A DNA stretch of 11,247 nt. It comes from Lachnospiraceae bacterium UBA3850 (GTDB taxonomy: Bacteria; Bacillota; Clostridia; Lachnospirales; Lachnospiraceae). Below the pieces are notes generated by a model. The model saw nothing but the letters and a program-made list of their open reading frames with translations. It did not search any database and was not told the origin of the DNA. The stretch's first letter is position 1, and the number at the start of each line of letters is the position of its first letter. The position numbers and the translations under genes were made by a program. The stretch covers positions 1 to 11,247 of the forward strand of contig DGHK01000005.1 of the NCBI GenBank assembly GCA_002392655.1, read 5' to 3'. Shown here piece after piece: positions 1 to 5,515 of this stretch.

Positions 1-197
1 AAACAGGAACTGATATGAAACCACAAGAGTTTATAAATATCATTAAGACTAAAACTGCAAGATTTACCAGAAGGGACTATGGGGAACTATTAAAGAAATG
101 GTATTGGAAACCACTCTTTTGGAGTGACAATTATTTTATTTCAACAGTAGGAGTGAACACCTTGGATGTAGTTAAACAGTATATCCAAAATCAATGA
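1..197 (+). CDS. IS200/IS605-type transposase TnpA, C-terminal part (cut by window edge)
   Basis: The reading frame is open from the first bases and stops at 195-197, so the start lies left of the window. TnpA of this family is a small single-strand-specific HUH/Y1 transposase that cuts and rejoins element ends through one catalytic tyrosine. Seen here: the segment from the ATG at 15 shows the family's C-terminal pattern, LLKKWYWKPLFWSDNYFIST followed by VG, then a final helix ending YIQNQ. By family comparison the tyrosine of that YIxxQ motif (codon 56 counted from the ATG at 15) is the likely nucleophile. The HUH motif would be off the window, so integrity cannot be judged. No tnpB follows; the next gene is on the opposite strand, which fits a tnpA-only element. 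The family is fairly sure; the subgroup is not. Confidence 0.85.
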   Translation, partial: TGTDMKPQEFINIIKTKTARFTRRDYGELLKKWYWKPLFWSDNYFISTVGVNTLDVVKQYIQNQ

Positions 198-210
198 GCA
201 GGCCATTCAC

Positions 211-236
211 CCACGCCCATTAAATAATGAACGTGG
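211..236 (+). mobile_element. Probable right-end hairpin of the IS200/IS605-type element
   Basis: Fourteen bases after the transposase stop lies an interrupted palindrome. CCACG (211-215) pairs with CGTGG (232-236), and inside it CATTA (218-222) pairs with TAATG (225-229) around an AA loop. The two stems are separated by a 2x2 mismatch (CC against AA). Elements of this family carry subterminal imperfect hairpins rather than inverted terminal repeats, with cleavage a short distance outside the right hairpin. The exact end, somewhere between 237 and about 260, cannot be fixed from one copy. Confidence 0.6.
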
Positions 237-261
237 TACTCTGGCTAAAGGATAGAGGTAT

Positions 262-287
262 AAAAAAGGCGCTGCATCGGCAGCGCC
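262..287 (-). terminator. Rho-independent terminator of the diguanylate cyclase gene
   Basis: A perfect 8-bp GC-rich stem, GGCGCTGC (268-275) and GCAGCGCC (280-287), encloses a 4-base loop. Read on the minus strand it is followed directly by six T (262-267). It begins 11 bases beyond the TAG stop of the minus-strand gene. In the plus direction the T tract is interrupted, so termination there would be weaker. Confidence 0.9.
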
Positions 288-298
288 TATTCTTTACT

Positions 299-2230
299 CT
301 ATTTACCGGTTTTCTTGTGTGCCTGTTTTTCAACATACATGAGCTTGTCGGCTTCCCTGAGATATAACTCTGATATGTCCGTGATACCGGAATCACTTTT
401 TTCGGGGATTTTGATGTAGCATCCGATGCTCACAACTATTTCAAAATCCTTCTTATCATTTTTATATGTGTCTTCTATATATTTTCGGAACTTCTCAGTG
501 TATTCTTTAACCATTTTCTCATCATAGTTCTTTGCCAGAACTACAAATTCATCTCCGCCTGATCTTATACAGATCTCGCCTCTTGTAGCGGCTTTTTTTA
601 ATGAGTTTCCTATGGTGCACAGACAATAGTCGCCTTCTTCGTGTCCGAAATTGTCATTGATCATTTTCATATTGTCCATATCGATTAGAAAAACTGCAAG
701 TCCAGTTTTACCATTCAGACACTCGTTATAATAATCCTCAAAATGTAATGCATAGCCTCGTCGATTGAAAAGGCCGGTTAGCATATCAGTTATGTAGAGC
801 CTTCTCAGGTTTTCTACACTTTCCATGTAATTTCTTCTTACACGCCAGTTTTCCAGCATAGTACTGATGTTTATAAACCATGACTTTATGTTGGACTGTG
901 ACAGATTCCTAAGATCAGGTGAGATGATAAAATATCCCATAAAGTACTGCATATGATGGATAGGAACGAGGTAGTAAGCCTCTGGATCATTCATCATTAT
1001 ATCAGGAAGCAGCTGTCCCTTAGGAATCGGGCCTCTTCTTATAGAACGGCCATTATATAAACCACATACAACTTCAAAGCTTGATTCATTGAACTCGCTG
1101 TTAGATGTGATTACTCTTTTTTTATCCCAGTCATTTATCAGACATAGAACAGCGTTGCTGAATCCTGTATCGCGGCAGCAGTTTGCTTCAATCTCATCAA
1201 AAACATCAACATCACTTGTGGCTGACGACACACTAAGAATCAGATTGGTGCTGGATCTCGATAACTGCCCGAGACTATTGATTATTTGAGAATAGGATTC
1301 GCTGAGCTGATCATGCTGGTATTCGTTTTGAGGCAGACATCCACAGGATTTACGAAGCCTCAGAACTCCGGGCTCCTTGGTTATGTGAGGAACCTCCTCA
1401 TTGTTCCAGAGTTTTGCCAATACCTTTATTCCGTCACCGCCAACTGTGTCAAAGGGTTGTGCGGACGTAGTAACTGACGGAACGTTATATTTGGTCTGGA
1501 TAACATCGTCATAACCTGTAACGATAACATCGTTAGGAACCTCATATCCACGATACTCAAGTTCTTTTATTATACCGATAGCCATATAGTCATTTGCACA
1601 AACTATGGCGTCGGGAAGAAGCCTCTCCGGATTTGTCTTATATGAATCAAGAATCTGTTTAACTACATCTTGTGCACAGTCATACCACAGATTACCCTGA
1701 TAGATTCTGTCATCTGAACAATCCAGATCATGCTTTTTAAGTGTTTTCTTGAAAAGATTTAGACGATCTACGCAAAATGACAGGTCGAGATTCCCTGCAA
1801 CATGAACCAGATCTGTACAATCATGTTTAAGGATCAAATGTTCGATAAGCTCAACCATAGAACGGTCTTGATCGTTAATGACATTGTGCGAATATTCGGA
1901 TACATCTCCGAGAGTCACAACAGGGATAGGCGAATCCTTCTTGATTTCTTCAATAGTAGGGAGAAACAGATCAGGCATATAGCTGTCATAGGTGATAAGT
2001 CCGTCAAAGTTATTGAGGTTCGGAAGCTTATATATGGCGGAGTCGCCTATATCATAATTCGAAAGACGTGTATACTCGGTATTGCTGAAGTTATCGCTGA
2101 AGCTCGCGAAAAACAGAAGCTTAACGTTTTGTTTTTTAGCTTCTCTAATAGTTCCGTATTGCGTTTCTTTAACCATATCCTGATAAATATCAGAGAGAAA
2201 TGCAGCGACAACTCTTCTTTTCATATTCAT
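299..2230 (-). CDS. Cytoplasmic diguanylate cyclase with LacI-type ligand-binding sensor domain
   Basis: Predicted to make cyclic di-GMP from two GTP in response to a small ligand. Residues ~5-298 form a periplasmic-binding-protein-like domain of the LacI/GalR effector type: PDAIVCANDYMAIGI at 206-220, then EVPNDVIVTGYDD, ending RKSCGC. There is no DNA-binding helix-turn-helix and no signal peptide or membrane segment, so it should act in the cytoplasm. Residues ~303-465 are a helix plus a GAF-like region (the GAF call is weak), then a short helical linker. The GGDEF domain spans ~480-640 with DMLTGLFNRRGY (482-493), metal-ligand aspartates near D517, FGHEEGD, and an intact SGGDEF (GGDEF at 558-562). 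The usual inhibitory RxxD site reads TRGE (549-552), so classical product inhibition is probably lost. Two ATGs (2230 and 2224) share one ribosome site, GAGGTGA; it is very close to the first, so the second (MKRR...) may be the true start. Confidence 0.92.
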   Translation of the reverse strand: MNMKRRVVAAFLSDIYQDMVKETQYGTIREAKKQNVKLLFFASFSDNFSNTEYTRLSNYDIGDSAIYKLPNLNNFDGLITYDSYMPDLFLPTIEEIKKDSPIPVVTLGDVSEYSHNVINDQDRSMVELIEHLILKHDCTDLVHVAGNLDLSFCVDRLNLFKKTLKKHDLDCSDDRIYQGNLWYDCAQDVVKQILDSYKTNPERLLPDAIVCANDYMAIGIIKELEYRGYEVPNDVIVTGYDDVIQTKYNVPSVTTSAQPFDTVGGDGIKVLAKLWNNEEVPHITKEPGVLRLRKSCGCLPQNEYQHDQLSESYSQIINSLGQLSRSSTNLILSVSSATSDVDVFDEIEANCCRDTGFSNAVLCLINDWDKKRVITSNSEFNESSFEVVCGLYNGRSIRRGPIPKGQLLPDIMMNDPEAYYLVPIHHMQYFMGYFIISPDLRNLSQSNIKSWFINISTMLENWRVRRNYMESVENLRRLYITDMLTGLFNRRGYALHFEDYYNECLNGKTGLAVFLIDMDNMKMINDNFGHEEGDYCLCTIGNSLKKAATRGEICIRSGGDEFVVLAKNYDEKMVKEYTEKFRKYIEDTYKNDKKDFEIVVSIGCYIKIPEKSDSGITDISELYLREADKLMYVEKQAHKKTGK

Positions 2231-2245
2231 TTCACCTCAAATTCT

Positions 2246-2274
2246 ATTATAAATTTAAAAAAAGGTATTGACAA
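2246..2274 (-). promoter_or_regulatory. Promoter of the diguanylate cyclase gene
   Basis: On the minus strand, TTGTCA (plus coordinates 2269-2274) and TATAAT (2246-2251) are separated by exactly 17 bases: 5 of 6 and 6 of 6 matches to the housekeeping consensus. The predicted start near 2239 lies at or just before the GAGGTGA ribosome site (2232-2238). The leader would therefore be only about 9-15 bases, which also makes the ATG at 2224 the more usable start. Confidence 0.75.
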
Positions 2275-2296
2275 CATTTTTATACTGTGCTATTTT
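2268..2296 (+). promoter_or_regulatory. Promoter of the PadR-HAAS-DUF4097 operon
   Basis: A consensus TTGACA (2268-2273) and TATTTT (2291-2296) are separated by 17 bases. The predicted start at about 2302-2304 gives an 87-89-base leader before the padR-like ATG. The -35 box overlaps the cyclase -35 by five bases in the sequence TTGACAA. Confidence 0.72.
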
Positions 2297-2372
2297 TACT
2301 ACGACAGATGTAGTACGGCAGTCGTAGCAACGACAGACATAGCAACGACAGACGTACCTACGACAAATGAAG
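2297..2372 (+). repeat. Five-copy 15-bp tandem repeat with dyads in the operon leader; candidate operator
   Basis: Five contiguous units run 2299-2313, 2314-2327 (14 bp), 2328-2342, 2343-2357 and 2358-2372, with consensus close to YWACGACAGAYRTAG. The first unit lies inside a dyad, TACTACGACAGATGTAGTA (2297-2315), whose arms TACTAC and GTAGTA flank 7 bases and cover the predicted transcription start. A second dyad is GTCGT-AGCA-ACGAC (2321-2334). PadR-family repressors commonly bind dyads over their own promoters, so auto-repression is a reasonable inference. The TACTAC/GTAGTA arms also resemble BlaI/MecI-type operators. The repeat ends three bases before the AAAGGAGG ribosome site at 2375-2382. 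Confidence 0.65.
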
Positions 2373-2390
2373 TAAAGGAGGTAGGTTCGG

Positions 2391-2744
2391 ATGAACACAG
2401 GTATCAGCAGTGATGTTATTAGAGGATATAATGATACCATGATCCTGTTTCTGCTTTTAAGTGAGGATTCATATGGCTACGAGATATCAAAACAGATAAA
2501 GAGTCTTTCAGATGAGAAGTATCTGATCAAGGAAACAACGCTTTATTCTGCATTTACGAGAATGGAAAAGAATGGATATGTTGAATCTTATTCGGCAGAG
2601 GGGACCGGTGGAAAGAAAAGAACATATTATAGAATCACCGATTCAGGTAAAAAGTATTATGAAGAAAAATGTGAAGAGTGGAATCTGACGAAAGAAGTTA
2701 TTGAGAACTTTATAGAAAAGAATCTGAAAAAGGTGACTGATTAA
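2391..2744 (+). CDS. PadR-family winged-helix transcriptional regulator
   Basis: A 117-residue short-form PadR protein. Visible parts: first helix with SYGYEISKQI (27-36), recognition helix region in IKETTLYSAFTRMEKNGYV (46-64), the glycine/lysine wing GGKKRTYYRIT (73-83), and a C-terminal dimerisation helix (~84-115). This is the usual length for the subfamily that accompanies HAAS membrane proteins. AAAGGAGG lies 8 bases before the ATG. It is the first gene of a three-gene operon, 30 bases ahead of the next gene, and likely represses its own promoter and perhaps the divergent cyclase promoter through the dyads at 2297-2334. Effector unknown; in such cassettes the signal is thought to come from the membrane partner rather than a diffusible drug. 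Confidence 0.93.
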   Translation: MNTGISSDVIRGYNDTMILFLLLSEDSYGYEISKQIKSLSDEKYLIKETTLYSAFTRMEKNGYVESYSAEGTGGKKRTYYRITDSGKKYYEEKCEEWNLTKEVIENFIEKNLKKVTD

Positions 2745-2774
2745 ACGGAGTCATCAGATTGAAAGGGGTTTGAA

Positions 2775-3749
2775 ATGGATACAATAAAGACTTATCTGGA
2801 AAATATGTTTGTAGGGCTTCCCGGTTCAACAGAAGTATTAAGAGCCAAGAGTGAGCTTATGCAAATGATGGAGGATAAATACATAGAGCTTAAGGAAGAG
2901 GGGCTGAGTGATAACGAAGCGGTCGGAAGAGTTATCTCTGAGTTCGGAAATCTCGAAGAGCTGGCTGATGAGCTGGGAATAGACAGTGTCGTAAGAGAAG
3001 CAGCTGATGATGTAGATAGAAGGATCATTACTGAGGATGAGGCTGAGAAGTATATCAGTGCCAGAAAGAAGAATGCACTTATTAAGTCGATAGGAATAGC
3101 ATTTTGTATAATGAGCGTTATACCTCCTATAATGATGGAAGCGTTTGATTGGCCGGATGCAATCGGAGTGGCAGGGATGTTTTCAATGGTATCAATAGGC
3201 GTAATACTCATAGTTATAAGTGCTGCTATTACTGGAAAATGGGATTATCTCGATAAAGAGCTTTGCATGCTTGAACCTTCTTCAAAGCCATACTTCAAAG
3301 AATTATTTGAGAAGAAGAAAATATCACATGCCATTGCAGTTGCTATAGGTGTTGCATGCTTCATAATGAGTGTTATACCCGCTGCTGTCATGGATGAGAT
3401 AGATATAGATGGTATTCATACGGACGAACTTGGCGGCGCGGCGCTGTTTGTCTTTGTGGCAATCGGAGTATTTCTGATAGTTCGTTCAACCATGGTAAAG
3501 AATTCGTATGAGAAGCTGATCCTGCTTGAGGACAGATTAATGGTTAAGAGTAAATCCAAGAAAAATGTTGTAAAGCAGGATGAATATATATCACCTGAAG
3601 CAGAAACTGTTATGTCTGTATATTGGCAGACAGTCACATGTATATTCCTTATATGGAGCTTTCTTACATTTAATTGGGGAATCACATGGATTATATGGCC
3701 TATAGCAGCAGTTGTACATGCAGTACTTGAGGGAGCACTTAAAAAGTAA
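2775..3749 (+). CDS. HAAS (DUF1700-type) membrane protein, partner of the PadR regulator
   Basis: 324 residues. The N-terminal ~70 residues form the soluble HAAS-type helical domain (LPGSTEVLRAKSELMQMMED, then EGLSDNEAVGRVISEFGNLE). The domain name refers to helical signalling modules found with PadR-type DNA-binding proteins. It is followed by about six membrane spans, near 101-121, 129-153, 184-206, 220-240, 283-300 and 301-318. Spans 1-2 and 3-4 are an internal duplication: IGIAFCIMSVIPPIMM (106-121) matches IGVACFIMSVIPAAVM (191-206), and each pair ends in an IGV-LIV-S helix. The ribosome site AAAGGGG is 7 bases before the ATG. Position between padR and DUF4097 genes supports a relay from an extracellular sensor to the repressor; the mechanism is inference. 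Confidence 0.85.
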   Translation: MDTIKTYLENMFVGLPGSTEVLRAKSELMQMMEDKYIELKEEGLSDNEAVGRVISEFGNLEELADELGIDSVVREAADDVDRRIITEDEAEKYISARKKNALIKSIGIAFCIMSVIPPIMMEAFDWPDAIGVAGMFSMVSIGVILIVISAAITGKWDYLDKELCMLEPSSKPYFKELFEKKKISHAIAVAIGVACFIMSVIPAAVMDEIDIDGIHTDELGGAALFVFVAIGVFLIVRSTMVKNSYEKLILLEDRLMVKSKSKKNVVKQDEYISPEAETVMSVYWQTVTCIFLIWSFLTFNWGITWIIWPIAAVVHAVLEGALKK

Positions 3750-3770
3750 TAGCAGAAAGAGGATAGAAAG

Positions 3771-4595
3771 ATGAAAAAAAGGACGTACTTAATAATCATT
3801 TCGTTAGTTACAATACTTTGTATCATATGGGGAAGCATTCGTTTTTTAGGCGGGTACATAAGTGGTGAAGAAAGTTTGTTTGGGCTATTTGGCGGAAAAG
3901 ATGAGCATATAGTAAAGGATGTTGATCTGGAGGCTTTTTCTTCCTTACAGATAGATGGTGAGATCATGGATGTGGAGATTAAGAAGGGTGATTCCTATAA
4001 GCTTCACTATGAGTGCAGTAAGGAGAAACTGATACCAACTTATGCAGTTGAAAACGGAAAGCTTACAATTAAGCAGAAAAACAAAAAAGGACTTACTTTA
4101 ACATTTGGAAGTAGTGGAAAATGCAAGATGGTTCTTACAGTACCTGAAGAAAAAACACTCTCAGATATAATAATCGTCTCAAATACAGGAGACCTGATCA
4201 TAGCGGATACGGTAACAGAGAAGTCTGATATCGAAACAGATACAGGTGATGTGAAGGTTAATAATTCAAATCTCGGTGGACTGACGCTTGATACAGATAC
4301 AGGTGATGTGAGCTTCAGCGGAGTTACACTTGGTGATGTGAAGCTGACTACAGATACAGGCGATATCAGTATGAAGGATATGACTATGGCAGGAGTAGAT
4401 ATAGAGAGTGATACGGGTGATATCAAAATAGAAGGAACCAAGATAGAAGCCTACAACGTATCTATGGACTCAGATACAGGAGATATAACAGTAAACGGAA
4501 GTAATCAGGGCAACAAATATAACGCTAATGCAAGCGAGGGAGATGGCCTGACAATGAAGATAAGCACAGATACAGGAGATATTACAGTTAAATAA
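3771..4595 (+). CDS. Membrane-anchored DUF4097-family beta-repeat protein
   Basis: 274 residues. One N-terminal membrane anchor (~5-28) without a clear cleavage site or lipobox, then an extracytoplasmic domain. From residue 138 it has seven TGD turns: NTGD at 138-141 and DTGD at 157, 176, 195, 214, 235 and 267. The first five are exactly 19 residues apart, as expected for coils of a right-handed beta-helix. DUF4097 repeats occur in envelope-stress proteins such as enterococcal LiaX, where the domain senses or buffers antimicrobial peptides; that is family knowledge, not shown here. AGAGGA lies 7 bases before the ATG, 21 bases after the HAAS gene. Last gene of the operon, followed 15 bases later by a terminator. 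Probably the outer sensor of the cassette. Confidence 0.85.
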   Translation: MKKRTYLIIISLVTILCIIWGSIRFLGGYISGEESLFGLFGGKDEHIVKDVDLEAFSSLQIDGEIMDVEIKKGDSYKLHYECSKEKLIPTYAVENGKLTIKQKNKKGLTLTFGSSGKCKMVLTVPEEKTLSDIIIVSNTGDLIIADTVTEKSDIETDTGDVKVNNSNLGGLTLDTDTGDVSFSGVTLGDVKLTTDTGDISMKDMTMAGVDIESDTGDIKIEGTKIEAYNVSMDSDTGDITVNGSNQGNKYNANASEGDGLTMKISTDTGDITVK

Positions 4596-4610
4596 TACTG
4601 ACAAGCTCGA

Positions 4611-4638
4611 GGTGCGCCGAAAGGCGCACCCCTTTTTT
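4611..4638 (+). terminator. Rho-independent terminator of the PadR-HAAS-DUF4097 operon
   Basis: GGTGCGCC (4611-4618) and GGCGCACC (4623-4630) form a perfect 8-bp stem closed by a GAAA tetraloop, followed by CC and six T. It separates the regulatory operon from the lipoprotein gene. Confidence 0.95.
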
Positions 4639-4663
4639 ATTTCTGAGTAGTGAAATGTAATAG

Positions 4664-4697
4664 TAAATGTTAAAATATAAATGTTAGTAAAGTGTTA
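4664..4697 (+). repeat. Three short direct repeats ahead of the first lipoprotein gene
   Basis: TAAATGTTA occurs at 4664-4672 and 4678-4686, and a variant TAAAGTGTTA at 4688-4697, ending directly at the AGGAGG ribosome site. The stretch is very AT-rich, so chance is possible. A TAAAAT at 4671-4676 could be a -10 box, but no convincing -35 box was found. Confidence 0.35.
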
Positions 4698-4710
4698 GGA
4701 GGAAACTGTT

Positions 4711-5361
4711 ATGAAGAAAAACAGTGCGATACTTGCATCAGTTCTGATGATTGTTCTGGTTACCGGCTGCGGAAGTGATGATAAAGCAGAGAAAAAAACA
4801 TCTACCACAACAGAGGCTGTAACAGAGGCTGCAACGGAGTCAACTTCTGAAGAGCCTGTTGGTGGAACTCAGCTGGCAAATCCATGGAGAGATATAACAG
4901 AGGAGGAGGCGGCAATCACATGTCCCAGGCTTTTTGCTGCACCTGAGGGCGCTCAGAATGTAAAATGGAGTGTCATGGAAAGTGGTGAAACAACAACACC
5001 GATGGTTCAGCTTGTTTTCACGCAGAACTCAGTTGATTATACTGCCAGAGCTCAGGTTGGAACGGAAGAGGCAGATATCTCCGGAAACTATTATCAGTGG
5101 ACTGAAACGGATGATATAACTCTAGCTAACTGGGGCAATGGAAATCAAAAAGCTAAGTCCTACTCATTCGTGGAAAATGATGCTGCCAGAGTTATGATGG
5201 TTACCTGGTTTGATCCCACGGTTAGTGTGAACTACAGTCTCTCGACGGTTGGTGATGATTTGGGCGGCCTTGATATACGTTCTGTTGCTGAGCAGATATA
5301 TAAAGATCGAGACAAGTCAGCCGGCTCTATCAAATTTGTCGATTCCGAGGAGCAGAAGTGA
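4711..5361 (+). CDS. Lipoprotein of unknown function, short paralog
   Basis: 216 residues. A lipoprotein signal peptide with lipobox VTGC puts the lipidated cysteine at residue 20. A Thr/Glu/Ser-rich linker (~25-48) leads to a globular domain (49-200) that opens GGTQLANPWRDITEEEA and contains CPRLFAAPEGA, a TARAQVG strand, the DISG-YY-W segment, LANWG, VTWFD and NYSL. By hand count this domain is about 58% identical (about 89 of 152 positions) to the second lipoprotein at 10116-11093, which has an extra C-terminal domain absent here. AGGAGG lies 8 bases before the ATG. I recognise it only as a lipoprotein type seen in Lachnospiraceae, with no known activity; it should sit on the outer face of the membrane. 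It directly precedes the large secreted protein and may assist it; that is inference. Confidence 0.85.
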   Translation: MKKNSAILASVLMIVLVTGCGSDDKAEKKTSTTTEAVTEAATESTSEEPVGGTQLANPWRDITEEEAAITCPRLFAAPEGAQNVKWSVMESGETTTPMVQLVFTQNSVDYTARAQVGTEEADISGNYYQWTETDDITLANWGNGNQKAKSYSFVENDAARVMMVTWFDPTVSVNYSLSTVGDDLGGLDIRSVAEQIYKDRDKSAGSIKFVDSEEQK

Positions 5362-5396
5362 GTGGGTATTTTTTTGAATTATTCACGCTGTTTTCA

Positions 5397-5425
5397 TTGT
5401 GACAAATATGTAATTATGATAAAAT
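5397..5425 (+). promoter_or_regulatory. Possible promoter of the large secreted protein gene
   Basis: TTGTGA (5397-5402) and TAAAAT (5420-5425) are separated by 17 bases, with 4 of 6 and 5 of 6 consensus matches. A start near 5432 would leave a leader of about 84 bases. No hairpin-plus-T-tract terminator was found between the upstream lipoprotein stop and this site, so readthrough from the lipoprotein gene is also possible. Confidence 0.45.
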
Positions 5426-5515
5426 ATTATTATTAATCGCAGAAAATTAGTTTGATTTATATGTTGAGCAATATGCGAATAATGATCGTGAAAATATAAG
5501 TAAGGAGGTATTTTA

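Noticed and set aside
1802..2413. 203-codon plus-strand ORF antisense to the cyclase 5' end
   Set aside because: The opposite strand encodes the well-conserved LacI-type domain, and this product shows no recognisable domain and crosses the promoter region.
2255..2440. Minus-strand ORF with a repeated RRYVC/RCYVC/RCYDC pentapeptide
   Set aside because: The pentapeptides simply translate the 15-bp DNA repeats. The ORF overlaps both divergent promoters and the start of the padR-like gene and has no ribosome site.
3416..3967. 183-codon minus-strand ORF across the HAAS/DUF4097 junction
   Set aside because: Shadow of two confidently identified plus-strand genes; low-complexity product and no start signal.
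4040..4441. Minus-strand ORF rich in SPVS repeats
   Set aside because: It is the reverse reading of the TGD repeat codons of the DUF4097 gene.
5362..5515. Possible c-di-GMP riboswitch ahead of the large secreted protein gene
   Set aside because: Looked for because a cyclase is nearby. The leader is AT-rich and shows neither the conserved GEMM core nor a hairpin-plus-T-tract.
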